DNA of 64,000 bases from Aureobasidium sp. EXF-3400 (GCA_024195585.1 SWBL01000008.1:124001-188000), one strand, 5' to 3'; positions 30,385 to 41,040 are shown, numbered from the stretch's first letter. Numbers and translations: made by a program. Notes: a model not told the origin generated them from the sequence alone.

Positions 30385-30585
30385 CTAATAGATATTCTTA
30401 GTCATGGCTTTTCGTTCCGACATGGACGGGTGAGGGCCAAGCGGCTCGTAACGACTGCGTTTGTTGCGCATCGAGTGTACCAAGTTCAGCACAGGGCGAA
30501 TGGAAAGAAGAAGGAGGAGGCAGGCGGCAAGGACGGAAAGGACGATGAGCAGGATGAAGGGCCATGCGAGGCGTTTCTTGGCTAG
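30385..30585 (-). other. In-frame C-terminal extension of the KTR gene after a leaky UGA-CUA stop
   Basis: Directly after the KTR stop (TGA, 30588-30586) the same frame continues for 66 codons to TAG at 30387-30385. The stop context is TGA-CTA-G, the classic efficient readthrough context. The extension starts L-A-K-K-R-L-A-W, has a hydrophobic run of about 22 residues (P-F-I-L-L-I-V-L-S-V-L-A-A-C, then five Leu, then S-I), and ends in a polar tail with a Y-E-P-L tetrapeptide. There is no ATG before the hydrophobic segment, so it is not a free-standing gene. Alternatively, splicing from the KTR second-intron donor (30714) to the CTAG at 30585-30582 would also join this segment in frame. Confidence 0.55.
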
Positions 30586-31923
30586 TCAGTTGCTTTCTTG
30601 CTCCCAGCCTGCGGGCTTCTCCATTTTGTTGAGCTCGTAGTAGCGGGCGGTACCTGTGATTTGCATGTCAGTGACTGTTCTCGCAACGTCGAAGGGTTTT
30701 TGGAAGGGACTTACATGAGTAGCCGTTCCAGTCAAAGTTGTCCTTGGGGTTGCAGTGACACTGGTGGTCCATTCTGTACTGCTCGCCAGTAGGGCAGTGG
30801 GTGAAGGGAACGTGGTAGTAGGCAATGTCGTTGAAGAAGTGGATTTCCTCCTTTTTCAGAGTCAGACCGGCTGCAATGGAGTGGACGGGAGCGTCTCCCC
30901 AGCGCTCGTAGAAGAAACCGCCATCCTTGTCGAGAGCCTCGAAGTAATCGAGGTAAGCGGGGCTGCGGAGCCAGTCGAGGTTACCGATTTCGAAGTTGGA
31001 CCACTGAACACGAATTAGTATGCTTGCAGGAAACGACTGTTTAAGTGACTACTCACGAAGTGGCAGTGGTTGTAAGTGTCGCCGCCGTCATCAGAGAGGA
31101 AGCCCATAGAGTTGCCCTCGACAATGTGCTCAGGGTGGTTCTTCATCCACTTCTTGGTGCTCTCCCACAAGGTGGGGATAGTCTCGACGTATTCGTACAG
31201 AGAAAGAGTGAAACTGTACTTCTTCTTGTTGTCGGCCATGAATTTGAAAGTGTCGTAATCAATGTCGCAGAAGAGCTCGATGCTGGGCTCAACACGCCAG
31301 TACCACTCGTAATCGAGCATCAAGGGGTGGCGGAAGAAGAAGCCGGATTCGTAACGACACATGTGTCTGTAACTGATCGAGTCTCCGTAGATGATCTTTC
31401 TGGCGGCCATGTCGGCGCGGACCTTGGCGGCCTTGTCCTGATCAATCCACTCGGGGAAAGACCAGTGCTCCTTGGGGATTTCGCCATACTTTGTGTTTCC
31501 GGAAGTAAGGGCCGAGGTGACCTTCTTGAATTGGTCGTCGAAAGGCTGGTCGTTCAGGAAGACCCAGTCGTAGTTGAACTTCTTGTTGAAGCGGTCCTCG
31601 ACTTGACGAATGGAACGAGCAATCTCCCAGACGTCCGAGTTGCGAGCAAGAGTAACAAAGGTGGCGTTCATGCGTGGACCGGGGTTTGTTGCGGGAGGGA
31701 GACCGGCGTTGGTGTTGGGAGTGGTTCCCTGGTCAGAGGGAGATTGCTTGACATCACCGTGCGATTCTTGCGAGCCACGCCATCTTGAACTCGAATCCTT
31801 GAGCAAGTCTGTGGCACTCTGGGCATATTCGCGTCCGGGGACTGATGAGGAACTGGAGATGAAGAAGAGAACGACGAGTGCGACGATGGCGAAGACGATG
31901 TATCGCAGATACCTGGCCGCCAT
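30586..31923 (-). CDS. Golgi alpha-1,2-mannosyltransferase, KTR/KRE2/MNT1 family (GT15)
   Basis: Three exons on the minus strand, 31923-31057, 31003-30715 and 30653-30586, giving 407 aa. It is a type II membrane protein: a short cytosolic start (M-A-A-R-Y-L-R-Y) precedes one span ([14 protein letters not shown]) and a Ser/Pro/Asn-rich stem. The lumenal domain shows the family signatures [16 protein letters not shown] and, across the first intron, Y-N-H-C-H-F-W-S-N-F-E-I-G. The C-terminus [18 protein letters not shown] is the family's normal end. The enzyme adds alpha-1,2-mannose to O- and N-glycans from GDP-mannose with Mn2+. The stop is TGA-CTA-G and opens onto a coding-like extension (separate entry). 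It is divergent from PAT1. Confidence 0.93.
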
Positions 31924-32832
31924 TGTTGCGATGGTGTTGAAGTCAGGTCAAAACAGTTGGGGATGCGACGGAAAGAAGGGAGTCGTCGTAAAATGCCACG
32001 ACTCACGAAGGGCTGGAATAGCACCACGTCAAGCTATTTGTGGAGAAGGGTACGGGGACAAAAAGCCAAAGTAGTTAGAAGGAGGGACTTGGGAGTAAGA
32101 CAGTCCCTAACGTCCCATATAATGAACGGCAAGAAGAAAAGCCAAAGGGCAAGAAACAGAAAAGACGGAAGCGATCGCCGTGGGCTCGAACGGGTAGCGT
32201 GAGCAATTTGTATTGTGCTTGTAGATGCTATCTATGTGTGGTGTAGGGGAGAAAAGGGGTTGAGCAGCACCGCGCGTTCACTGGTTCTGAGCGTTCAGGA
32301 GTGGCTAGAGCTTCTGATCTCAGTCTCCCTGCGTACGTGGACGCATCAGAAGAACAACGGCTCAACCAACGTCGATTCTGCGTCCGTGGCTTTTATGCAT
32401 CGCCGGCACACTGGTAGTGGGTGTACATGTTACAGCCCTGCAGCTGAAGATATCGTGACTTTGTTCAAACGGCTTGCTTGCTCGTGAAAGCACGGCTGCT
32501 CTTCCGCACTGTTCCTGGTGCTCAGTGCTGGTTGCTTCATGAATCGAAGTCTTGGCAGATCAGGAAAGTGCACGGCTATTCTCCGGAATGTCATCACCGT
32601 CTCGTCGGCGCGCTGCTGAGAGTCTGAGAGTCAAGCTGGCCGCCGCTGCATCATCATTGCTGCCGCTGCTGCTGCTTGATACCGCCGCCGCATTCTTCCC
32701 ACGAGCGCATACCCCGCGCCTAACTCTCGTTGCTTGTGTCAATCTGCAGTGATTGAGACAGCACACTTCGACTCGCGCAGTCCTCGGTCGACTGCATCCT
32801 AACCCCTCCTTCCTCGTCTCTCGCTGTTCACA
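31924..32832. other. Divergent promoter region between KTR and PAT1 genes
   Basis: About 0.9 kb without a supported ORF. It contains a GC-rich triplet stretch near 32640-32690 (imperfect GCTGCC/GCTGCT run) in the PAT1 leader. Confidence 0.5.
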
Positions 32833-35258
32833 ATGTCCTTCTTTGGCTTCGACACCAACCTCCCTCGGGACAAGCAGGACAGAGATGCTGGTCGTGGCTT
32901 CTTTGCCGGCCAGCAGGACGCCTTCGCCTTTGCCAATCGCGACACTACTAACCAGGGCGATGTGTGAGTTCAAGTCACCAAATTTCTATTGCCTCATATC
33001 ATAACTGAACTCGCCTCAGCCTCAACTTCGACGATACCTACGACAGTCTGGCAGACAAGCTCGATGAGGCTGGCGATGCCTTCAACGACGACACATTCGG
33101 AGACGGTGGCCGTGTAGGCAAGGACTTTGACTTCTTTGGCACTACCAACAAGGTCGCTGGTACTCTTGAAGAAGAACAGGCTCTGCATTATGCTCGCCAG
33201 CCTCCCCCGGCTCAGCAGCGCTTCCAACACCAACAACAGCAGCCCAAGCCCTCACGTTCCGGCTACGAAAACTACTCCAAGCCCGAGTATATCCCCCAGC
33301 TCGAAGCCAATGCCAGCATCTGGGGCCTGCCTTCCAAGAAGCCTGCCCAGGAACCTCAAATCAAGCCGTCGACTCCCTCTAGCAGAAAGATGATGAGCCT
33401 TGAAGAGGTCGAGGCTTCGATGCGCGCCCAGTCACGACCTTTGTCTGGAGCCATGAACATGCCTCAGCACCACACTCCTGTCCAGGAGCCTTTCCACGCC
33501 CCAGGAAGCAGCTTCTCTGGTGTCCAGCAGATGCAACAGCAGACTCCACGACAGCCTTCAAGAGAGCCTCAGATGGCTTCTCCCTTCCCTCAACCTCAGC
33601 ACATGCCTGTCCAGCCTCCCCCAGGCATGCAAAACCCTGGCTTGATCGCTCAGCAACTCCAACAGCAGATGCCTCCCACTGGCCCTCCCTCCGGTCCCCC
33701 ACCCGGCGAATCGGGTCATGGTCACCGTGCTTCATACTCTGGTCCTCCCATCACCCAGGCCAACCAGATGATGCAATTGTCTGACGAACAGCGTGCACAC
33801 TTCCTCGCAGAGGAGGCCAAACGTGCCAAGCGCAACCACAAGATTTTCTTGCTGTCCAAGGACAACGGCCTTATGACACCTCAGGACAAGAACTTCATCA
33901 CCCGCATTCAGCTGCAACAGCTCTTGACTGCTACTGGTGGCGTCGACGAGCAATCTTCGGATGCTCAGCTTGCCGAGGACTTCTACTACCAGGTTTACGC
34001 TCAGATTCGTGGTGCTCCTAGACAACATCCTGGCCAACCCCTGAACCAGTTTGCTCAGACATACCTTTTCCAGACCGGCGGTCGCTATGGAGCAGGTCGC
34101 AGACATCCTCGCGGTGGTGACAACCACATGCAGAGAATGGAGCAGCAGGTTCAGCGTGCTGTCGAGGCTGCCAAAGCCAGACCTAAGAACAGACAGTTGA
34201 TTGTCGAGGGCAGTCTGGGTAAGATTGCTTTCAGCAACTCCAAGACTCCCCGTCCTCTTTTGAGCTTTAAGCGCCCCGACAGCGAAAGCAGACCTCACAA
34301 CCAGAGGGTTGCCAAGCCTAGCGTTGCAGACCGCAAGTCTACCCTCCGCAACATCGAGAATGTCTACGAGACCTTGATGCAAATGGAGGATCACGAGCGT
34401 CACCTGCCTCCACCACCGAATGAGGAGAGCCACCCAGATGCTATTCAGCGTCACATTGAATGGAGACAAAGAGCTCACGAGCTTAATCAGAAGCTGTGGT
34501 TCAACCTACGAGTCATGGAACCTATCCAGCAAAATCCTTCAAGTCCTCATCCATTCATCGCCATTTTGTCTCATGCCAAGGGAAAGAAGGCCATTCCTCG
34601 CGTCTTCCGTCACATTGACGACCAACAGCGTCTGACTATTCTGACTATCCTCATTATCCATCTTGACATTCTTGACGTCATCCGCCTGGCTTACCCTCAC
34701 CCCGATGAACCTCAATTGCCTCGTGCTGTCCGTGATGAGGTCGAGCTGTTCAGCCAAGCCGTCATTCCTACTCTGCTTGCCTACATTGGTGACGCTCCTC
34801 TCAACATCATCTCCGGCCTTGTTGGTCTTGTCCTTGACCGCGTCAACGTGCAAGCCATCATTCGCACCAAGATTGGTGTCGCCATGCTTACCATGCTTGT
34901 GTCACGCGCCTTCCTCGTTAAGCAGCAATCAAGCGCACAGGTTTCGGATGAGGATTGGAACCAATGGACTCAGCTCTACAACCGTCTTTTCGATCTTGCT
35001 GAGCCCGTGCTCCCATACATTTTCACTACTGAAAACGTCAACACTAGCAATGACTTTGAGATTTGGCAGTTCTTGGCCACAATGGGTGTCAGTGCCAACC
35101 CCGAACAACAACAGCGCCTTGTCCTTGGTGTCAAGGACAGAGTCATGGCTACTGTTGAGATTAGCAAGCAGTTGCCTCAGGACATGGCTGCTAGGAAACT
35201 GGGTGAAGTCAACCTTTTCATGAGAGCCATTGGTTTGGACGTCGAGTTGCTGGGTTAA
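32833..35258 (+). CDS. PAT1: mRNA decapping activator / P-body scaffold PAT1
   Basis: Two exons, 32833-32963 and 33020-35258, giving 789 aa. The N-terminus MSFFGFDTNLP and the acidic aromatic D-F-D-F-F-G are typical of Pat1 and could serve as the Dhh1-binding region. A Pro/Gln-rich segment (about residues 170-300) is followed by the conserved middle block (D-N-G-L-M-T-P-Q-D-K-N-F-I-T-R-I-Q-L-Q-Q-L) and a C-terminal all-helical domain, which in yeast binds Lsm1-7 and Dcp2. Pat1 links deadenylation to decapping and represses translation in the cytoplasm. The single early intron is usual for filamentous fungi. Confidence 0.94.
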
Positions 35259-36190
35259 GATGCACACAAGAACGCTGAGCGAGAGGAACAATCGAGACGA
35301 TCAAGCTGTATTTGGGGGAATACGCTTGCTTCTTGAAACAACTCTTTTTGCATCAGCACGTCCTTTTTCATGAGTTTCATGAGAATGATATAATCAGGTC
35401 ATGAAGCATTACAATGATTGAAAAGCTATATAATGAGCACAGCCCAGGCGTCATTGCGAGCAGTTTTTAGCATGTTTTAAAGAGAGTGGAAAGAAAAAAA
35501 AGAGATAAGATAAAAATTTCAAAAAGGTTCAAATCTGTAAACACATCCTCCCTCCCATTTCCTGCTTCTGAAGTGACTTGTTTTCTTCGGATTAATTTTT
35601 GTTTCCGCACATACAAAGTGTTGTGGCGCTTTTCTTGTCTTGACGAAGGGAAAAGGAGAAGAAGAAAAAAACAAAAGGCAGAAAGTTATGCCTTGGATGG
35701 CTTGAGGAGGACAGGGTGATACCCCGTACCAGGGTATGAAATCAACAGGGATGGGTTTTCTCGTCAACGCGGATGTTTATGATTACGTGAGTCTTTTGGT
35801 ATGATCTTTGGAGCAATATTCATGGCTTGGAGTGCTCTTGTAGGCTTTGGTGCAGTGTTGTGTTGTTGGCGGAGGAAGTTGTGATTTATGATGTTGGGAT
35901 TTGAGAAAGTTGATGCGGAGCATATAAATTCACGACTGAAGAGATGACAAAACTTGACCGGTTATTCGATTGTAATGGAATTACGCTGGATATGATGTTT
36001 GTATAGAGTTCATCACTGTGGACTCGGAAGATATGTGGCGAGAGTCTCGTGTTCACGAAACAAGATTGCCATGAGATTTCGACGTCAAGATCTTCATGCA
36101 GGAAAGCAAGGATCCTCTTGTGATAGATGTCTATTCCAAGAGTCAAGAAAGTGGTAGGAAGGTCTTGTAATTGCTTGTTCCATGTGTATT
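35259..36190. other. 3' spacer between convergent PAT1 and BCP1
   Basis: No gene was recognised. It contains purine-rich A/G runs near 35490-35520 and 35650-35690. Confidence 0.5.
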
Positions 36191-37122
36191 CTAGTTGCCA
36201 GACAGGTATTCGCCAACACCCTTGATGGCATCATTGAACCTGGCAGCCTCGATAAGAATAAGATGTCCCTGCGGCCTAATACCAGCCTCCTGGAAAGCTC
36301 TCTTCGCATCACTGGCACCCTCCTCGCCAACCTTGTCATGATCAAAGTTACCATGTCCAACACCAAACCTTTGCAATGCCTCATCCTCGGGGTGGAAGTA
36401 AAACGTCATGGCATCCTGCTTTTGCTGCTTTCCCTTTTTCGTCGGTCGTGATTCTTGCGCATCCAGTTTTGACTCTACCTCGGTGTAGGTTTTTGAGAGG
36501 ATCAGGTAGTGGGTGAAGTTGTAGGGTTCTTTTTCGTCGAGGGCCCATTGGATTTCTTCTTGCAGCATTGTGTACATGGGAGTGACGATTTCTGAGGGCA
36601 TGTTGATGAAACGCTCTGTCAAGATCAGACCGACCTCTGCCTTTGAGTCTGCAGCAAGTAGAGAAGGTAATGAGGACAAGGAAGGGATTGTAGAGGCTTT
36701 GCGTGAGAGGTAGGCGGTCAGATCGGCGATCACGGGGGTTTCTTTGTGTTGGCGCAGGTTCAGGACGGTGAGGAAGGCGTAGGGGTCGCTTTCGTTGCCG
36801 TCGACTTTGACAGTGCTGCCGAGCATGGGTTGCGAGAGGATGAGGTCTGAAAGGGCGGACAGGTTGAAGAGTTCGTTGTCGACGTCGAGGAGTTGGCGCA
36901 ATAGTGTCTTGAGGCCGTGGAAGTCGACGGCGGGTTGAGGGTCGAACCATTCAAAGTCTACATCGATCATGTCTTCGTCCTGGTGGTGGTTGATCAGCTA
37001 CTTGATTCGCAAGGTTGGTCTTTGGAGTCTTTCGGGCGTACATCGCTGCTCGACTCGTCGTCGTCGCGCATCTTGTGGTCCTTGACCGGCGCATCCTCTG
37101 CTGTTGTCTTTCTCTTGGGCAT
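36191..37122 (-). CDS. BCP1: Nuclear chaperone/export factor BCP1 (BCCIP family)
   Basis: Two exons on the minus strand, 37122-37042 and 36979-36191, giving 289 aa. The start MPKRKTTAEDAP is basic, followed by an acidic stretch (D-D-D-E-S-S-S-D-D-E-D-M). Then comes the family's V-D-F-E-W-F-D-P-Q-P-A-V-D-F-H-G-L-K, and later M-Y-T-M-L-Q-E-E-I-Q-W-A and F-Y-F-H-P-E-D-E. In yeast, Bcp1 is the dedicated chaperone and nuclear export helper of ribosomal protein Rpl23 and is needed for Mss4 export. The exon junction was fixed by the shared acidic motif. A possible 74-aa gene lies 60 bp upstream on the same strand. Confidence 0.93.
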
Positions 37123-37181
37123 TTTTGTGGGATGTGATGTGTTGTTTAGTCGCAAAAAAAAGTCTAGATCAGCCAAAGAAA

Positions 37182-37406
37182 TCAAGGTGCATCAATCAAC
37201 TTTTCGAGCTGCATGCCAAGATGGCGACCCCACGATTGCATGTGATGGTCGTCCTCGTCGTCCTGATCCTTAAACGGCAACTCGTCCGAAAGTGCCACGA
37301 GCTTCAGCTTTTCGTAAACCAAGTCCTCTACAGAAACATTAGCCGATTGTGAGCTCAGACTGTTCCATTCTTGTGACCATAAGCGAGTTGCCTTATCGAT
37401 TGCCAT
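37182..37406 (-). CDS. Possible small acidic protein, 74 aa
   Basis: An ATG-initiated ORF of 74 codons between BCP1 and the epoxide-hydrolase-like gene, on the BCP1 strand. The product has a helical, protein-like composition (A-T-R-L-W-S-Q-E-W, V-E-D-L-V-Y-E-K-L-K-L-V-A-L-S-D-E), an acidic patch (D-Q-D-D-E-D-D) and a regular end M-Q-S-W-G-R-H-L-G-M-Q-L. The frame remains open upstream into the neighbouring gene, so the start is not certain. I do not recognise a family. The start is only about 90 bp from the divergent hydrolase gene. Confidence 0.45.
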   Translation of the reverse strand: MAIDKATRLWSQEWNSLSSQSANVSVEDLVYEKLKLVALSDELPFKDQDDEDDHHMQSWGRHLGMQLEKLIDAP

Positions 37407-37494
37407 ATAAACATCGTCTGTCCATGTCTTGTCCTTGATCCTCTCCTCTGTTCTAGCTACAGTACATATTACATCTCCAACCAAACAACACAAC

Positions 37495-38475
37495 ATGGAT
37501 ACCCTGACCAAGAAGACCCTCGACGTCTCACGTTCCCTGACATACACATACTACCACCATCCACCAGCTCACCCGGAGAATCCTACCGTCTTGTGTATTC
37601 ATGGCTTCCCCGACGAGGCTGCTGAATGGGCAGACCTAGCCACCAACCATCTCATCCCAGCTGGCTACGGTGTCATTGCTGTTGACTGTCTGGGCTATGC
37701 TGGCACCTCCAAGCCTCTTGACCCTGCCATGTACGCCTTCGAACACATGACCAAGGACCTTACAGAGATTCTTGACAACGAGAAGCTGCAAAAAGTCGTC
37801 TCGCTAGGCCATGACTGGGGCTGTGCATTTGCCCAAAGATTCTACAATTATCATCCTGATCGTGTTTTGGGATTGATCATGGTCAATGTCGCCTACAACG
37901 CACCTAGTAATCAACGCTTCGACCTGGACGCGGCCAACGAGATGACCAAGAAGATCTTCGGCTACCCTACTCTTCCTTATTGGCACTTGATGGCCAGCGA
38001 GAATGGTTATAAGGTTCTTGATGAGCATCTTGAGAGCTGTTTCACCGTCCTGCATGGTCCTCCGGCGAGCTGGCTAGACACAATCTGTAAGGAAGATGGC
38101 CTAAAGGATTTCCTGCTCCAAGACAAGAAGCAAAAGACCGAGTCTTACGCCACCGAGGAGATGAAGAATGCTTTTATCACTCGCTTCAGGCGCGATGGAT
38201 TTGCTGCACCAACATGTTGGTACAAGGCCGCGGTGGGCGGCATCCAAAGCTTTGAAGCCAAGAAAGTCAAGGCAATCACGGTTGAAGTGCCTTCGCTCTT
38301 CGTTGGCTTCGACAACGACAAAGTGTGCCGTGCAGAGGCAATTGGCATGGCCATGAAAAATGGTCTTCTGCCTAAGCTTACAAATGTCACATTGGAGGGT
38401 GGTCACTGGGGTCTGCATGCCAATGCTGAGAAGTTTGGCAAGACTGTTATTGATTGGTTGAAGAAAGAGATCTGA
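37495..38475 (+). CDS. Alpha/beta-hydrolase, epoxide-hydrolase-like, with leaky stop
   Basis: Intronless, 326 aa. The oxyanion motif H-G-F-P is at 36-39. The nucleophile is Asp107 in G-H-D-W-G-C, the Asp form typical of epoxide hydrolases and haloalkane dehalogenases, and the catalytic His304 is in E-G-G-H-W-G. A lid domain lies between about residues 135 and 245. Soluble epoxide hydrolases open epoxides of fatty acids or xenobiotics to diols through an ester on the Asp. The ordinary stop is TGA followed by CTA and then eight further codons ending Ser-Arg-Leu (separate entry), so a fraction of the enzyme may be sent to peroxisomes. The gene is followed by GMP synthase on the same strand. Confidence 0.9.
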   Translation: MDTLTKKTLDVSRSLTYTYYHHPPAHPENPTVLCIHGFPDEAAEWADLATNHLIPAGYGVIAVDCLGYAGTSKPLDPAMYAFEHMTKDLTEILDNEKLQKVVSLGHDWGCAFAQRFYNYHPDRVLGLIMVNVAYNAPSNQRFDLDAANEMTKKIFGYPTLPYWHLMASENGYKVLDEHLESCFTVLHGPPASWLDTICKEDGLKDFLLQDKKQKTESYATEEMKNAFITRFRRDGFAAPTCWYKAAVGGIQSFEAKKVKAITVEVPSLFVGFDNDKVCRAEAIGMAMKNGLLPKLTNVTLEGGHWGLHANAEKFGKTVIDWLKKEI

Positions 38476-38505
38476 CTATCACGAGGCAGCAGCTCCCGAC
38501 TGTAA
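38476..38505 (+). other. In-frame readthrough extension ending in a PTS1 signal (SRL)
   Basis: After the hydrolase TGA (38473-38475) the frame reads CTA TCA CGA GGC AGC and on to TAA at 38503-38505. This adds, after the residue inserted at the stop, Leu-Ser-Arg-Gly-Ser-Ser-Ser-Arg-Leu. TGA-CTA is the established high-readthrough context. Ser-Arg-Leu at the extreme C-terminus matches the peroxisomal targeting consensus, and the Ser/Arg-rich upstream residues favour receptor binding. The same logic (UGA-CUA plus hidden PTS1) is known for fungal phosphoglycerate kinase and mammalian LDHB and MDH1. Confidence 0.65.
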
Positions 38506-38782
38506 ACATCTGTGTAGCATAATTGTGTATATAAGAATGATCAAGCCCGCTCAAGAAGATATCTAAACCGAGGATGGCGATAAGCTGAGATAAGAAAAGC
38601 CAAGAGCAGACCATACCCGATCCAGTAAAGCGTTTCAGGCCCTCTTCGAGGTCGGACCCTTGATCGTTGGGCTTCTCGAGAAGAGAGAAAAATTATTGAT
38701 CTCGCGTGTTAGTCATTCCCATACCTCCCCTTCTCTCGTCTTGTAGCGCTCCCTGTCGCATCCAAGACACACAACCCTCACA

Positions 38783-40483
38783 ATGGCCGACTCAGCTACC
38801 AATGTCCCTCCTCCGCCCCACACCATCTTCGACACCATCTTGGTGCTCGACTTCGGATCGCAGTACACCCACTTGATTACCCGCCGTCTGCGCGAGCTGA
38901 GCATCTACTCTGAGATGCTTCCCTGCACTCAGAAGATCTCAGAGCTCTCATTCAAGCCCAAGGGTATCATTCTCTCTGGTGGTCCTTACTCTGTCTACTG
39001 GGATGATGCACCCCACGTTGACCCCGCTGTCTTCGAGATGGGTGTTCCAATTCTCGGTATCTGTTACGGTCTCCAGGAGATTGCATGGCACAGCGACCAG
39101 AAGAACGTTGTTGCTGGCGAGAAGCGCGAATACGGCCACGCTATCTTGAACGTTCAAAAGCACTCTGGCAAGACTGCTCACGTCGACGCTCTCTTCGCTG
39201 GCCTCGAGGACGACATGGACGTGTGGATGTCCCACGGCGACAAGCTCTCCCAACGCCCCGCAGGTTTCGTTACCGTCGCCGCTTCCGAGAACGCACCTTT
39301 CGCCGGTATTGCCCACGAGGAGAAGGAGTGGTTCGGTATCCAATTCCACCCTGAAGTTACCCACACCAAGAAGGGCACGCCGCTCATCAAGAACTTCGCC
39401 GCCAACATCTGCGGAGCCAAGCAAGATTGGACCATGGACGCCTTCGTTGGCAAGGAGATTGAGAGAATTAGAGCCCTTGTTGGCCCTAAGGGACAAGTCA
39501 TTGGTGCCGTCAGTGGTGGCGTTGATTCTACTGTTGCTGCCAAGCTCATGCACGAGGCTATCGGTGACAGATTCCACGCCATCATGGTCGACAACGGTGT
39601 CCTGCGTCTCAACGAGGCCAAGCAGGTCAAGGAGACTCTTACCGCTGGACTCGGCATCAACCTGACCGTCATCGACGCTAGCGACCGCTTCCTCGACCTG
39701 CTCGCAGGTGTCAAGGACGACCCTGAGAAGAAGCGCAAGATTATTGGAAACACTTTCATTGAGATCTTCCAGGAGAAGGCAAAGGAGATTGCCGCTGCTG
39801 CCAAGGGCTCTGCCAACGAGGGCGAGATCGAGTGGCTTCTCCAGGGTACTCTCTACCCCGACGTTATCGAGAGTATCTCGTTCAAGGGCCCCAGTGCCAC
39901 CATCAAGACTCACCACAACGTTGGTGGTCTGCTCGAGGGCATGCACCTCAAGCTTATTGAGCCTTTGAGAGAGCTCTTCAAGGACGAGGTTCGCGCTCTT
40001 GGTACTCAGCTCGGCATTCCGGAGGATCTTGTCTGGAGACACCCCTTCCCTGGCCCGGGTCTTGCTATCCGTATCATTGGAGAGGTCACTCGTGATCAGG
40101 TTCGCATTGCCCAGCAGGCCGACCACATCTTCATCGAGGAGATCAAGAAGGCTGGCTACTACAAGCAGATCAGTCAGGCTTACGCCGCTCTTCTGCCTGT
40201 CAAGGCCGTCGGTGTCATGGGTGACAAGAGAGTCCACGCTCAAGTCATTGCTTTGAGAGCCGTCGAGACCACCGATTTCATGACCGCCGACGTTTTCGAC
40301 TTCCCCACCAAGTTCTTGAGCAAGGTCAGCACTCGCATTGTTAACGAGGTCGACGGTGTGTGTCGCGTGCTGTACGAGGGTAAGTCACCACAACAACCAA
40401 CAACATCAGAACTTTGTGGACATGAATTTGCTAACGGCCAAATAGTGACCAGCAAGCCACCAGGCACGATCGAGATGGAGTAG
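38783..40483 (+). CDS. GUA1: GMP synthase (glutamine-hydrolysing)
   Basis: Two exons, 38783-40379 and 40446-40483, giving 544 aa. The class I glutamine amidotransferase domain has nucleophile Cys94 in G-I-C-Y-G-L-Q-E and His189/Glu191 in F-H-P-E-V-T-H-T. The ATP-pyrophosphatase P-loop S-G-G-V-D-S-T is at 244-250. The C-terminal dimerisation domain ends in T-S-K-P-P-G-T-I-E, restored only by splicing the last intron. The enzyme converts XMP to GMP with ATP and glutamine, the last step of guanine nucleotide synthesis. The 66-nt terminal intron has no stop and is a multiple of three, so retention would simply insert 22 residues near the end. Confidence 0.97.
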   Translation: MADSATNVPPPPHTIFDTILVLDFGSQYTHLITRRLRELSIYSEMLPCTQKISELSFKPKGIILSGGPYSVYWDDAPHVDPAVFEMGVPILGICYGLQEIAWHSDQKNVVAGEKREYGHAILNVQKHSGKTAHVDALFAGLEDDMDVWMSHGDKLSQRPAGFVTVAASENAPFAGIAHEEKEWFGIQFHPEVTHTKKGTPLIKNFAANICGAKQDWTMDAFVGKEIERIRALVGPKGQVIGAVSGGVDSTVAAKLMHEAIGDRFHAIMVDNGVLRLNEAKQVKETLTAGLGINLTVIDASDRFLDLLAGVKDDPEKKRKIIGNTFIEIFQEKAKEIAAAAKGSANEGEIEWLLQGTLYPDVIESISFKGPSATIKTHHNVGGLLEGMHLKLIEPLRELFKDEVRALGTQLGIPEDLVWRHPFPGPGLAIRIIGEVTRDQVRIAQQADHIFIEEIKKAGYYKQISQAYAALLPVKAVGVMGDKRVHAQVIALRAVETTDFMTADVFDFPTKFLSKVSTRIVNEVDGVCRVLYEGKSPQQPTTSELCGHEFANGQIVTSKPPGTIEME

Positions 40484-41040
40484 GGCCGAAACTTCGCAGC
40501 AATCGGGGAAAATAGCGAAGCGCACGATACAAACTAGAATTCCTGTACAATCGGGCGGGGCAATTGGGGCTTTATTTTGGCGTTCTTACTGATGATTTAC
40601 TGGAACTGAAATGCATGCATGAAAAAAGCTGGCGGCGTTTAGATGGATGATTCCCAAAAGACACTCTAGTGTCTCGTCATGTGGTGTAGAAAGACATGGA
40701 AAAAAAACCTCAATCCACAAAGCCTCCCATGACGGAGTGCTGCTCAACAAGCATACGGCCTTTCCGAGTTTTCGATCGCGTGCGTGTGTGTCAAGCAAGT
40801 GGATTTTGGAGCTGCCCAAAGCTCTAACAACCCCACAGCTGCCATTCTTGGAGAAGATTCTGATGATGTCAAGCAAGAGCGACGTCATTGTCAGGCAGGA
40901 GCTCAGAAGACACATTTAACTTCTGCAAAACACTCTTCACATTTCTTTTCCCTCCATCAACACATCTTCTACAACTCACAACCCCATCAATTCACCTTCA
41001 AACCCACCCACAACCCCCCAACCACTTCACATCAATCACA
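40484..41040. other. Spacer between GUA1 and the 120-aa gene
   Basis: No gene was seen. The right part is CA/pyrimidine-rich (40920-41040), typical of a highly expressed fungal leader. Confidence 0.5.

Noticed and set aside
30145..30585. 146-codon plus-strand ORF downstream of KTR
   Set aside because: Its lower-quality, Lys/Arg-rich sequence overlaps the reverse of the KTR extension, which has a clear membrane helix; I take the minus strand as the coding one.
33732..34478. 248-codon minus-strand ORF inside PAT1, and a similar one at 31045-31788 opposite KTR
   Set aside because: Both are mirror frames of conserved proteins with no independent signals.
38948..40243. 431-codon minus-strand ORF inside GMP synthase
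   Set aside because: It is antisense to an unambiguous enzyme gene; its Leu/Val/Ser/Asp-rich composition is what strong C-ending codon bias produces on the opposite strand.
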